A stretch of 64,000 nt of DNA from Phytophthora colocasiae (taxonomy: Eukaryota; Oomycota; Peronosporomycetes; Peronosporales; Peronosporaceae): the NCBI GenBank assembly GCA_018806915.1, contig JAGKQI010000091.1, positions 2,480,001-2,544,000 of the forward strand, read 5' to 3'. Made by a program: the position numbers and the translations under genes. The notes beneath the pieces were generated by a model that saw only the letters and a list, made by a program, of their open reading frames with translations, searched no databases and was not told where the DNA came from. Positions 53,344-64,000 of the stretch are shown here, in pieces. Every line of letters begins with the position of its first letter. Position 1 is the stretch's first letter.

Positions 53344-53472
53344 GAGGAGTGATCGAAGTGTTGCAATTTCAGGAATGAAAACCTTTTACAACCTCAGAAG
53401 ATCGATGATGTCACGGATAGGAAAAGCGGTGTCATTAGAAAAAAAAATCCGTTCACTATGCTTCTGAATTCT

Positions 53473-53712
53473 CTACGTGACGATGGTGTCTCGTACTTTC
53501 ACTTCATACAGACACCAACATTCGTACAAGGAGAGTGAAGAATGCTTATCAACGTGCTCCGACAATTTCGCGTCCTGAAGCATCTCATTATTATTGAAGT
53601 CCATCGTCTTATTGGCTAATATTACGTCTAAAGGATTGCTATCATAGGTCAAAACTAAATCTGTATCTACGACTTCTGATTTGCCAATATAACTTTTCCT
53701 AACCAAACTCAA
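53473..53712 (-). CDS. Short ORF, 79 residues, doubtful
   Basis: MSLVRKSYIGKSEVVDTDLV... begins at 53712, one base from the start of the + strand DDRGK1 gene. No domain, signal peptide or relative recognised. It may be chance in the promoter region of DDRGK1. Confidence 0.2.
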   Translation of the reverse strand: MSLVRKSYIGKSEVVDTDLVLTYDSNPLDVILANKTMDFNNNEMLQDAKLSEHVDKHSSLSLYECWCLYEVKVRDTIVT

Positions 53713-54862
53713 ATGCTGTCGGATGGCGTGCTTCTCGCCATCTCCCTCGGTGGCCTGGCCGCTACGGTGTTGTTAGTGCTCTTCTTGGCTGGATTCTTCG
53801 CTGGAACGAAAGTGCGTGATCTCCTGCATCTATACATCCATCCCCCAGCGTCTAACTCCCTCTCTAACCTGATCAATTCTCCCTTAACAGAAAGTGGTTG
53901 ATGACCGTGCAGAAGTGGTTCGAGGAGGCGAAAGAGGCGGCCTGGCAGCGCTACGAAAGCGCAAAGACCGCAAGAAACGTGGTGCTGAGAGAGAAGAAGC
54001 TGTTGTGGCTGAAGAAGCCGCTGCTCCGGCGGAAAATGAAGCTGTAGAAGCCGAAGAGGGACCTGTGGAGCCGTACGTGACTCGCGATAGAAATATACGA
54101 AATCTGTCACTTGTTTAAGTGTTACATGGCTGTTTACAGGCGAACTATGACGAAGAAGGAGCTGCAGAAGGAACTTAAACGTCGAGAACGTGAAGAACTA
54201 CGTCGGGTACGGTTTTAAACGGACCAGGAAGAAGTTCTGACTTCGCAAAGTAACTTTGGAGTTTTGTATTTGTACTGTAGTTCGACCAGCAACAGCGAGA
54301 GGAACGTCAGCGTATTGCAGAGGAGAAGGAAGCTTCTTATCAGAAGAAACGTGAGGAGGAAGCTAAGATTGAACAGGCATTGGAAGAACAGGAACTCAAG
54401 TTGAAAGAAGAGAAAGAAAGGAAGGAGAAGGAGGAGTTCGACCAGTGGAAAGACATGTTTACGATTGAGGATCAAGGTACGAAGCTAGAGGAGGACAGTG
54501 AAGAGAGCCAAACGCTGTTACAACAGTTCGTGGACTACGTCAAGTCGCACAAAGTTGTGCTGCTTGAAGATCTCGCGTCGGAGTTCAATTTGGCTACGCA
54601 CGAGGCGATTGACCGTGTGGAATCGCTGCAGAAGTCCAACCGTCTCACGGGTATTGTGGATGATCGTGGCAAGTTCATCTACATCACGGAAGAGGAGATG
54701 GACAAGGTGGCGAAGTTCATCCAGCGACGTGGACGTTTGGGTTTCGCTGAGCTGTCGAAGGAGTGCAACAAGCTGATCCGATTAGACGGAGAAGCTGACA
54801 AGAACACAACGAGTTCTCTAGACTGGCTTAACAGTGAAGAACAGCCCGAAGCTGTGGCTTAA
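53713..54862 (+). CDS. DDRGK1: DDRGK domain-containing protein 1 (UFBP1), four exons
   Basis: Exons 53713-53811, 53891-54072, 54140-54206, 54281-54862; 309 residues, close to the usual length of about 310. DDRGK1 is an ER-membrane adaptor of the UFM1 conjugation (UFMylation) system, acting with the UFL1 ligase. Residues 8-30 form an N-terminal membrane anchor. A charged coiled segment rich in Glu, Lys and Arg follows (about 60-160). The C-terminal PCI/winged-helix part holds the name-giving DDRGK motif (243-247) followed by FIYITEEEM. It converges on CFAP53 with 83 bases between stops. Confidence 0.9.
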
Positions 54863-54945
54863 AAGATTCCAGCTGAACGCTGTGCTTAGCGGATCATGAA
54901 TCGGAATGTATTTGCTGACAAGTGGAATACTACGAGTCAACCAAA

Positions 54946-56701
54946 TTATGCGTCAAAGTACCATTGCGCAGTTTTTCGACGGTAGTTCGTGGGCGGTAGG
55001 TGGCTCGAGAACTGCTTAATTCGCTCTTTGTGCTGCTTCTCGGCGTGTTGCATACGTTTGAGCTCCAGGAACTCGGCCTGCTTCTTCTGATCTTGTTCAA
55101 GTCGCTTCTCCTCCTGCTGACGCAGCAGATCGGACTGAGTACGCTTCAGTTCTTTACGTCGCTCTTCTTGCTCACGAAGCTCTTTCTGTAGTGCCTCCTC
55201 TGCACCGCGCTTGATCTCGTTCATATAAGCTGAATCTTCTTCTTTGGCTTGGATTTTGTTGACGCGTTTGGTCTCAATCTGGTTATTCCGTGAAAGCAGT
55301 ACCTGACGCAGTAGTTCCTGACGAGCTGCTTCTTCGGCGTTATGCTGAGCATCTCGCTTTGCCCACACTTCATCTTCCATGTCTTTGCGAATTTTATCCA
55401 GGTAAGACAAGTCCTCTGCTTCTGTCTCCATTTGTCGCTTCAACATTCGCTGATACTCCAGCTGATCCTGTCGAAATTTGTCTTGGAGCTCTCGTTCACG
55501 ACGCTGAGTCTCTGCTTCTTGAGCCAACGCCTGTTCCAGAAGCCGTTGATCATACAGTCGTTCCCGTTCGGACGCCAGACGATTCGCTTCAACACGCTCT
55601 TGATTGAACGTTTTGACGTCCAGAGCTCGCTGTCAACAGAAGAAAAAAAGTGAGTTCAATGGCTGGAATTGTTTTCTGTCCATGATATGAACTCACCATC
55701 ATCTCCTTCTCCCTGTTCTTCCGTTCGAGATCATCTTCTACTTGTTTTAGACGTCCCCACTCTGAAAGCTGTTCCTGATCATCTTTTCGTTTGCGTTCTT
55801 TCAGTTCACTTTTTCGTTTCTGAACCAAATCAACTTGTAGATCTAAAATGTTCCTCATCTCTTCGTTGCGTTTGATGACCATCTCCACGTCTCTGCGGTC
55901 GCGTTCCTCTTTCTTCAGTCGATCCTCCACCCACAGTTGCGCCATTTGGTCTTCAAATTCACGCTGCAATGACATAATCCTATCAGAATATATACCATCC
56001 CTACAGTAAGAAACGTGGCAAACCTCTTTTTCAGCGACGAGTTTTCGCTCCTGCAGTTGTTTATCTCGATCCGTCAGTACAAGCTGCTGAACCTTCATCG
56101 AGTCCTCCACCCGACAGTCATCGCACGACTCACTGCAGACATTTATCAGTTTTTAGCAACAGCTTTACGTATAAAATAAAACAATATTCAAACACGCACC
56201 GATACTGCTGCAGTAGTTTCTCCTCCACAATTGCCCGTCTCTCTTTCTCACGACGATCTTTCAATGCCAGAGCGCGTTGAATCATCCTATCCGCCAAAAA
56301 GTAAAAACACACACAGTATTAACCAAACGATTCCCCTTTACACATTCTCAAAGGACCCACTTTTGCTTCCTGTCTTCTGGTGTCTCGACGTTCTTCAAAC
56401 ACTCGTCTCTCCACTGCTCCATCTCGCGGTTGTACAGCTCTGCGAGTCTGAGTCTCCTCGAGTGCAGTTCTGATTCATACTGATTCTTGAGCTGCGCAAC
56501 CGTCCGCTGTACCTGTTTGTTCTCCCCTTTGTCGTACAGCGAGTCTTCCCAATCCGCACGGGCGTTAAGTCTCGTGATGTCCTTGACGGATGTCGTGTAG
56601 CTGGCCAAATGGTCTTCTCGCTGTCGTCTCTTGAGAATGAGCGACTCGCCCACTCCACGTGAACTAGAGCCACTGCGTCGAGCGCTGAAAGGTGACGCCA
56701 T
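54946..56701 (-). CDS. CFAP53: Cilia- and flagella-associated protein CFAP53, five exons
   Basis: Exons 56701-56361, 56286-56200, 56132-56024, 55963-55697, 55629-54946; 495 residues, similar to animal CFAP53. It is almost wholly charged coiled coil of the trichohyalin-plectin-homology (TPH) type, with LYNREMEQW, ETPEDRK and QLWVEDRLKKEERDRRD resembling CFAP53 (LWEEDRLAKEKRE). The C-terminus ends TNYRRKTAQWYFDA. It would be an axonemal microtubule-inner protein of zoospore flagella. Other TPH proteins (MNS1, CFAP45) are alternatives. The start at 56701 (MASPFSARRSG) was preferred over the in-frame 56806. Confidence 0.75.
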
Positions 56702-56902
56702 GGAGATAACAGGGCGAGGAGATGCACATGAAGGGACACGACGGTTGAAGCTACAGAATTGGGTCAAAGCTACAGAGAATTGGGTCAAAGATTTTCGGCC
56801 AATCACACGAAGGGCCTAGCATTTCTCGCAATCCCATAAAAGAGCGGTAGCACGAATCAGCAAGAGCTGTAGGTGCATTTAGAAGACATGTGATTTCTGA
56901 CA

Positions 56903-58420
56903 TTAATCTCTGTATAAAGCCGTGTTGTTGCTGTTAGGCCTTCCTGCTAGTTGATGCTGGCACTGAGCACGAAGCGTGTTGTTGGTACCACGATAGACCA
57001 GCTTCTTACGCTTCGAGAGGTCAAGCAGCCCTCGCACATGCAGCGCGAACACAAGGTGTGCGCACACACCAAACTTTAGATGATAGTCGCAAGGGCAATG
57101 ACGACGCAGCACATCGACACACCAGCCTTTTCCTGACATACCGCACACTTCGGCATGCGCTGTCTGGACGCTGAGGCGGGACGTGACAGGTAATGCTTTA
57201 TTGGTGCGACGGGCTAGCGGGTCATACACTCGATCGCAAAGCTCCGACGCCACGTACACATGGTCTTCTAATGTTGTAGGCGCGTCATTAAGCAAAAAGG
57301 CCACTCGAGATCGGCCCGAGACAAGCTCGCGTATCTTGTGAGCTCGCTCAAGTTCACGGGCACGTCGTACGAGGACAAGAGAAGGGGTGACTTCTGTGGA
57401 GAATGGTTTCTCCTTCAAACTTTCGGTGCGGCAGCACTGTAGCAGTTGCTCTATCAGTGCACCCATTTGAGGCGCGAGTGCAAGGTATAGTCTCGCTTCA
57501 GGGCTCTGTTGTACTGCTCGACGGGGCTATTGGTAGTGGCGAAGCCTGGACGAGTCTAGAAAATTTGCCAGCGGTGGGCCTGCTGTCCAGCCATTGCTTC
57601 TTAAAGTACGCAGTGAAGTTCGAGAGCCTCGTGTCTTCCTCCCAGCCAGACAGAAGCTTCGCATTCTTTTCAGCATACGCGCCCGCAGTGGCAGTAAAGT
57701 GCAGGTCAGCAATGTCGCGCATTACTCGAGCAGCAAGCAAAGGCTCCAGTGCACGTGTCTTTTCATGAACCTTTGCCAGCACGTGAAAGTAGCACATCAA
57801 GGCAATTGGTTTGGCTCCTTCAATAGAGGTGGAGAAAACTTCTTTGACGCCATTCAGTTGAGCTTCGTCCGCATCAACCATGACAAAACGAGGTGCGAGG
57901 TTATGTCCAGTCACAGATCGGAATACTCGTTTCAGCGCTGACAGAGCTTCTACATATTGAACCTTCGTCCGTTGTGAAGAGATGAACACAGCGAGGAGAT
58001 GGAAAGTTCTCATGCAGTCGGAAATCCCGACAGCCGGATGCGCCTCTCCGGCCGGCGAGGGGATTCATGGACACCAGCCTCCCATACAGTCATGATGTTC
58101 TGCACAGAACAGTGCTGGGTTTTCCCTCTCCACTTGCAGCGAGTGTACGGGATGTCGTTGGCGCACGCCTCGCAGGAGCAGCGAAGCAGCCGCACCCTCA
58201 TGTTGTGCGGCTCCAGAGCCGCACACAGAATGCATGGCGCAACATCGCTTTTCATGACAGCGGTAGCTTTGAACGTATCGAGCAGTAGGTTCGCGTCGTT
58301 GAGTGACAGGCTTTGGGCAAGGAGCATCCAGTCTATCGGCGAGGCATTCTTGGGCTTAGTAGGCGAGCAAGCGTGTGGGGCTTGGGTGCGGGTCCGTAGA
58401 CTCAATAGGAACGTAGGCAA
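56903..58420 (-). pseudogene. MULE-type transposase relic with SWIM zinc finger
   Basis: Three minus-strand pieces in different frames. 58420-58010 has a Cys-rich finger (RCSCEACANDIPYTRCKW). 58013-57498 has the MULE core (RFVMVDADEAQLNGV with catalytic Asp, then MCYFHVLAKVH). 57466-56903, continuing NSPVEQYNRAL from about 57550, has a SWIM finger (CPCDYHLKFGVCAHL). Frame breaks near 58010 and 57555 disable it. Terminal inverted repeats were not identified. A domesticated transposase is less likely given the breaks. Confidence 0.75.
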
Positions 58421-58768
58421 AAGCCAAGTGGTTAGCTGTGGTGAATCGTACCGTGCTACTAGGATGATTGGCTGTGGGCAAATTTAGGTGACGCTGTCAC
58501 AAGTTTCAGTATGCTTATTTCGGTGCTACTGGTACTTTTTGTAAACTTAGATTTGATACGTTGTCATTGGTGGAAAATAATGAGACCGGCCACATTTTAT
58601 ATACCGGTAACACAGTCCTTGTACCGGTAGACTTGCCACACGATCTAACAGAGATGACGTATGCAATATGACGTAATCTCTTTTTTTTGTCCAATCATCA
58701 GTTACCTGTTAAACGTGATACCCTCCAAGGTCTATATCGAAGAACGTCACTATCGAATTTACCGTGCA

Positions 58769-60626
58769 ATGGCAACGTTAACTCTGCAGTACAAGAGGAA
58801 GACCTTCACTCTGTACCTCTCCAATGAGCCCTCTGTGGCCGAATTGCAAGCGCAGATTGAGCTCCTAACAGACGTGAAGAAGGACTCGCAGCGATTGTTC
58901 CAGAAACGCCGTCGTTTGGACTGTAGTGACATCTCCAGGCCGCTAAGCGACGTGTGCGACTGCCGTGACAATGCAGCGTCTTTGCTGTTAATGGCAGGGG
59001 CTTCTACAGCTCAAATTGAAGACATGAAGGCTACACAAAGTGCTGTACAAGAGGAAATGAGGATTCGGTGAGTAATCAGAAATGATGGTCAATATACCGT
59101 ATAGCTGTTGTTGGGACTCACATTGAATGAATGCAGCGAGAACCGACGTGTAGTGGACATTTCCAAGAGAAACAGAGGAAAATCCAGGCCCGAGATGCTG
59201 TGAGCACGAACTACCGCTTTCATGCTATCGAACCGCTGAAGAATTTCGCAGATGCTGATAAAGCACAGGAGATTTTGGAGAAGCTGGCCAATGATCGAGG
59301 CATTCTAGCTGTAATGGCCAAGCACAAGTACGTGTACACTTTACGGTGTTGACAGGTGATGAGGTTTTTATTCTTAATAGGGGTTAACGCAGTTCCTTCT
59401 TGGTGACAGATGGAGTGTTGGTGTCTTGGCGGAGATGCCACCGGACGGTAAAGTTGGGGTGGACCCAGTGTGCGTGCTGGGACTGAATCAGAACAAGGGG
59501 CAAAAGATCTTGCTGCGACTACGTACGGACGACTTGCTTGGGTTTCGCAAGTTTTTAAGGTTGGTTTGCGATGGTTAGTTTGGCTTGCGTAAATGAAAGT
59601 TTAATTCTCATTTGTATTCCTCTTGTCAGTATCAAAAAGGTGCTCTTCCACGAACTTTCACACAATGTAAGTTGAATCATGTGCAATCTATGGTTTATGG
59701 TTCACTCAAACTATAGTAATGGCAGGTTCACTCGGAGCATGACAACAAGTTTTACCAGCTCATGCGGCAAGTTGAGAAAGAGTGTAACGAGCTGGATTGG
59801 ACGAATTCTGGTGGTGCTGCTGTCGGTGGCTCCGGAGCGAGTCTACGTGACGATGGTGGCTTTGGTGCGAGTGTTTCAAATGGACATCGACTGGGCGGAG
59901 GGTCTGCAGTGACCAGCAGGCTATTAAACATCGCTCCACCTTCCTCAACTTCGGAGCTGCTATCTCTTGTACAAACGTCGTCGAATGAAAAAGATGACCA
60001 CCCAGCTACCAATGCGGCCACAGAAGACATCGAAATGAAGGACACAGAAGCGATAGCAGATGAAGTCAGTCCGGTGCATCAAACCGCCTCGCTGCAGGAT
60101 CCAAAACCTGATCAAACAATGGTACGAAGAATCGCTAAAAATGTTCCTTGCACGGTGGATCTCATTTTTGTGATGTGTGAACAGCCTGAATTCCATGAGC
60201 AAACTGTTGATGAAGAAGTTGCTACACTGGCGATGAGTACGTACTTGATCCGTTTTACTTGCACGTGTTCTTTTTTCTTTACTTTTACAAATTTTGTTTT
60301 CAGGTGACCGAGAGAGACGTATTCATGACGCTGTGAGCCACCTTCAAGCTCACTACAGCGGAGATATCATCTTCAAAGCAGTTTCTTTACTGTACAAAAT
60401 CGTGTCCAACATCATCACCCACCCAGCGGATGTCAAGTTCCGCTCCATCCGAAAAGCAAACCGTCTATTTGAGGGGCAAGTTGCCAAATTCCCTGAGTGT
60501 CTGGAATTCCTTCTAGCTCTTGGCTTCGAGGATCAATCTGACAAGTTTGTACTGGTTCGTGAAGATCCCGCTCTTCTTTGGATTGGACGCTCTACGCTGG
60601 AAGTGTTGCTGCCAGCTGCAGCATGA
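58769..60626 (+). CDS. Ubiquitin-like / WLM metalloprotease / PUB domain protein
   Basis: Exons 58769-59067, about 59137-59337, 59410-59559, 59630-59666, 59726-60236, 60304-60626. An N-terminal ubiquitin-like fold (MATLTLQYKRKTFTLYL) is followed by a WLM (Wss1-like) domain with LGLNQNKGQKILLRLRTDD. Zinc-protease residues lie across an exon join: HELSH then NVHSEHD, giving HEXXHX5H. The C-terminal PUB domain (KAVSLLYKIVSNIITHP...FRSIRKAN) would bind p97/Cdc48. Relatives act in the nucleus or on ubiquitin/SUMO-modified proteins, including DNA-protein crosslinks. The exon 1/exon 2 join does not keep frame with the best splice sites, so a base may be missing or a different donor is used. Confidence 0.82.
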
Positions 60627-60719
60627 CGGTCATGTGGAGCAGCATGATCCTCACGGTTGTAAAAAAGGAACTCCACAATGTGGAGTGTGGAGTCCACATA
60701 TGTGTTTTCTCCTAGACCA

Positions 60720-60960
60720 CACACAAGATATGGAACCGCGACGATGTTTGGCAATCCCGAATTTTGCAGATCGGTGCTTGCAACTATCTGCAGTGACGAC
60801 AGTCGCCACTCATTGGGGCATTGGAAATTGTCCCCCGCTGAATGTGTGGAGATTGTTCCAGATGACCGGCAATGCCCGGACTGCAAATATAACTGCACGT
60901 GTACCGGCTTTTATCAACAAGCGCGGAGCTGGAGCGTGAAATGTGTTTACCAACGTTTCG
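60720..60960 (+). pseudogene. Short CRN relic
   Basis: FGNPEFCRSVLATI at about 60744-60785 matches FGDPAFCRLVLAAI of the CRN pseudogene at 63200-63241 in protein and DNA (GCAGAT-GGTGCT). Further weak matches follow to about 60950. No start and no intact frame. Confidence 0.5.
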
Positions 60961-61106
60961 TGATGTTTACGAACATTTCGTGATCTTCTTTACCGGCTTT
61001 TGTGAATACAGTACCAACAATCGCAACAATAGTGGTGGTCTAATGAACATACTCGTACTTCACTCTTCATTTTGCCGTCCAACCCCCATCTCCAAGCCTC
61101 TGAGCC

Positions 61107-61619
61107 ATGCGTCTGTCGGTCATCCTGTCTTTTGCTGTTGGTGCCATCTTTTGCGTGACCTGCAACGCCACCCCGGCCTCCCACCAAAACAAGGTATCGG
61201 CGACGCACGTGGAGGATGCGCGCATGAGCAACGACGTTGTTGACAGAAGATTTCTTCGTGTGGACGAAGAGAATGAAGAAACCGACAAGGAGGAACGAGC
61301 CTTCACTGAGTCGGGGAAAGTCAAGGAGTTAGCCAGGGAAGTTTTGGGGGATTCTACCCAGGCAACCCGCGCTTTCGACAAGTGGGCGGGGAAAGGGTAC
61401 AGTCTTGATGATATTAGTACCTGGTTAAAAACTGAGACGAAGGCGAAGTACCGTCCAGTCTACGAGGGCTATCTGGTCAACACGCAGGCCAGAAGCATTT
61501 TGGCGGAACCCGACAGAGCTTTACGCATTTTCCAGCTTTGGGAGAGTAAAGGATACCAGCTGGAGAAGATTCGCCCTTGGTTGGATGACGGTGATCTTGT
61601 GCGGGTCTACAACAGCTAG
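61107..61619 (+). CDS. RXLR-dEER secreted effector with W motifs, 170 residues
   Basis: Start ATG 61107. Residues 1-21 are a signal peptide (MRLSVILSFAVGAIFCVTCNA). The translocation region has RFLR (48-51) and the acidic EER (62-64), the classic RXLR-dEER layout. The C-terminal part has two W-type helical units with matching Trp/Tyr positions: FDKWAGKGYSLDDISTWL (W93, Y98, W107) and FQLWESKGYQLEKIRPWL (W145, Y150, W158). It is expected to be secreted and to act inside plant cells; the target is unknown. It lies in a gene-poor patch flanked by CRN relics, with its frame fully open. Confidence 0.92.
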   Translation: MRLSVILSFAVGAIFCVTCNATPASHQNKVSATHVEDARMSNDVVDRRFLRVDEENEETDKEERAFTESGKVKELAREVLGDSTQATRAFDKWAGKGYSLDDISTWLKTETKAKYRPVYEGYLVNTQARSILAEPDRALRIFQLWESKGYQLEKIRPWLDDGDLVRVYNS

Positions 61620-61983
61620 GCAGGCCACCTGGACTACTGAGAAGGCCTTGTTGTAAAGCATGCGCTTTAGACTCTTACTGAGAGAGTTCTATCCACACAA
61701 AAATAAAGAGTGACCTTTAGACCTACCATGGAACTTGACCCCGTTACGGAAGAGCTCGGCGGATATGAATGTTGCACTGTTGCTGCCAGCTCCGTTGTAA
61801 AAGAAGACGAACTCCACATATATATTCCTATTTCTCTTAGCGGCAAAGATCGTTTCTCAATGTAGCTGCGAGCGACCATTGAACGCGTTAAAACGTGCAG
61901 CAAACCACAAGCTAGCTTTGTCATCAAGTTTGACTCATACAAACCATTGATAAACAACTTAATCTGAAGCACATCTAAAGTAC
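61620..61983. other. Intergenic stretch between RXLR gene and CRN relic
   Basis: No gene seen. AATAAA at 61700-61705, about 80 bases after the RXLR stop, could serve 3'-end formation. Confidence 0.4.
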
Positions 61984-64000
61984 ACTATCGAGTATGCAGC
62001 GAAAGTTGTGGTTCCAGCTCGTGAATGGGATTCGGTGATGTCCGATGGTGTCCATGACATTGAAGACCTCAAGAAAATTCACGCAGAGTACGTCCGCACC
62101 GAAGTAGGAAAAACACTCCTTTCCGACATTGACACAGGTTACCTAGCGGTTTATAAGGATCGAGAGACTTACGATTCTACAGGAATTCGCCAATTGAGTC
62201 GTTGGGTGAATACGAGAATCCGTTGATTGTGAAAGCGCTGGTTTACGACTTGCGACAGAAGGTTTTGATGGAAAATCTTGAGTGGAGGGAGCCAAACCCG
62301 CTTTGCAATGGATCTGGGATGAACTGGGAATACCAGGGAGCGTCAGAAATCGCTAATTCTCCCCGTGACCCGCTTGTTAAGCACTTTAAAGCCTGGAAAG
62401 ACGGAAGAGGCGACAAGTCTGCGCACGCCATGAATTTAGTGCTGAGTGGACCAGGGACGAGCAAAGTCACGTATGCTGGACGAGATGCCGAGGTTGCTGC
62501 GTGAAGCTGCGGCACAGGAGGAGGATCCGGAGCTCCTCAAGCGAATGCAAAAGGCCTATGTGTTCAACGTGACATTCGAGAACGCAACTGCAGTGTCCAC
62601 AGTCATTGACAATCCTGCATATGACGTGTGCTACAGAATGCTGTACCAACTCACGAAAGAAAAGCTCGATTGGCTGGGTTTTCGACATCGAGTGAAAACG
62701 TCATTTGGCAAAGTTCCGTTGACAATACAGTCCGTGGTCGCGATGTTGGCGGAGCTGATATCGGTCGAAGATGTGAAGGATATTACAGTGATTTTGTAAG
62801 TAGATGGTCTCCAAAAGCTCGAGAACGATGTCACCAAACGCTGCGCGTTTTACTTGGTTTTGGCTGAACTATGCTGTTATGTGAATATTTCCGAAGCTTT
62901 TGCCGTCTGCGTGTGTTCGGCAACAATTGCAATTCCTGTGGAAAATGTGATCAATTCATCCCAGCAAGCGCGACACTATTTGGTGCTTCCACCATTACTT
63001 GGGGAGGTTATGTTGTAGCCGACAACAAGGCTGCAGAGTCAGTTGGTGGACGATATGGGCGGACACGGTCGAGCTTTGGACGGCTAATTTCACACTGGTG
63101 GCGCGGATCGATTGGAACAACTTAATTCGACTCAGCTTGTTGATGAAATTTACACTGCAATAACGATGAAGTATGGCGATATATTTTGCATTTACCCGTT
63201 TGGGGATCCAGCATTCTGCAGATTGGTGCTAGCGGCTATCCTTTCTCGGCGTAGGTATACAATCGCTCCTGTTATTGGTACTACCGACTGCCATATCAAT
63301 GTGGATGAACTTCGAGAGTTTGGATTGTTTCAACTAACGAGTGAAAGATATTTGGAATGCGTTTACATTATTTTCGCAGTGCTGATGCGGTCCCTCCTGA
63401 AGTCTGATGAAATTGACGACTTTGATGAGGAAATCACAAACCCCGTACTGCAATTTGAACGATTCGTGGCAATTTTTCGCCGTATCTAGTCGATTGCCTA
63501 TTGTGGATCTTCAGTGGGTAGACCAATTTCACGCTGGCACCCGTTTTGGTCGATTCAAATTCTGGAGCCGTATTCATGTCGAGTTGTGGAGACTGTGCAC
63601 CAAGAGGAGACACACGCTATCACTGACGATTCAACGTTGAAATGATGACATCAGAGCAGTAGACATGGATAAAATCGCCATTAACGCCCCAGGTGCCCCC
63701 GCTGGTGAAATTTTCGCTCGGATCGGTTTGGAGGACAAGGAAAGAGTGATGCATTGTAATGAAGTGATTCAATGCAAGACGCTGCAAACATTAAGAATTA
63801 CCCAAGAAATAAACGAAGGAAAGCTGTTGGCCCTTTGGATGTGATTTTGCTCATTACCACGGGTGACGTGGAAGAACTAGTTCTTCCTTCGAGATGCGGC
63901 GTTGTCTCGAAAGCAGAATTTGCTGAATATTTTGGCCCATTTGCAACTCGCGTATCCCGGTATCTGAGAGAGGCACCAAATGCAAATATTGCACCGTTAA
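61984..64000 (+). pseudogene. Degenerate CRN gene of a second type, running off the window
   Basis: Blocks of a Crinkler occur in order but in different frames. They are an N-terminal DIDTGYLAVYKDRETYDS block, then WREPNPLCNGSGMNWEYQG and a P-loop LSGPGTSK with the normal Gly-Lys-Ser altered. AYVFNVTFEN, LTIQSVVAMLAELI, HWWRG, FGDPAFCRLVLAAI and, near the right edge, RCGVVSKAEFAEYFGPFATR follow. The frame breaks near 62200, 62465 and 62799, with further stops after that. It is a different NTPase CRN subfamily from the array at the left end. It continues past 64000. Confidence 0.8.

Noticed and set aside
1..64000. CRISPR arrays, tRNA or rRNA genes
   Set aside because: No regularly spaced repeats and no tRNA-like cloverleaf with matching arms were noticed; the organism is eukaryotic. 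A dedicated tRNA scan was not possible.

Overview
This window looks like oomycete nuclear DNA, most likely Phytophthora. It carries a tandem cluster of Crinkler (CRN) effector genes, a canonical RXLR-dEER effector with a secretion signal, short GT-AG introns, a Ty3/Gypsy chromovirus and an Ngaro-type tyrosine-recombinase retrotransposon. The species cannot be fixed from sequence alone. Exon joins below were worked out by hand from splice sites and reading-frame continuity.

Layout. (1) 1-18063: six CRN copies on the + strand (one cut by the window edge), in an array with a period of about 2.44 kb. Each truncated copy is preceded by an antisense scrap of the 3' end of an epoxide hydrolase gene, which replaces the CRN start and secretion region. 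Only the last copy (16144-18063) has an intact N-terminus. A 5.63 kb Gypsy element (7371-12999) sits inside the fourth copy. (2) 18350-25642: the epoxide hydrolase gene that matches those scraps is itself split by a 6.17 kb Ngaro element (18658-24824). (3) 26246-31461: an intact epoxide hydrolase paralogue, a repeat-bearing gap with two long hairpins, and two alpha/beta-hydrolase genes, one of them frameshifted. (4) 31606-56701: gene-dense core with a 12-exon, about 2427-residue nuclear-type protein, an 11-exon coiled-coil protein, a paladin-like tandem phosphatase, three tandem amino-acid transporters, an alpha/beta hydrolase broken by a local inversion, DDRGK1 and CFAP53. (5) 56903-64000: a decayed MULE transposase, a ubiquitin-like/WLM/PUB metalloprotease gene, and a terminal effector patch in which an RXLR gene lies between two CRN relics.

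How it fits together. The two ends are effector- and transposon-rich and fast-changing (tandem duplication, frameshifts, insertions). The middle holds conserved single-copy eukaryotic genes with intact frames. The strongest signals are the chimeric hydrolase/CRN array, the complete Ngaro A1-B1A2-B2 repeat structure inside a host gene, the local inversion of a hydrolase, and an RXLR gene embedded in CRN debris. Single-base losses at or near short base runs recur in both retroelements and in some effector and hydrolase copies. They may be real decay or assembly error, and this affects every pseudogene call here.
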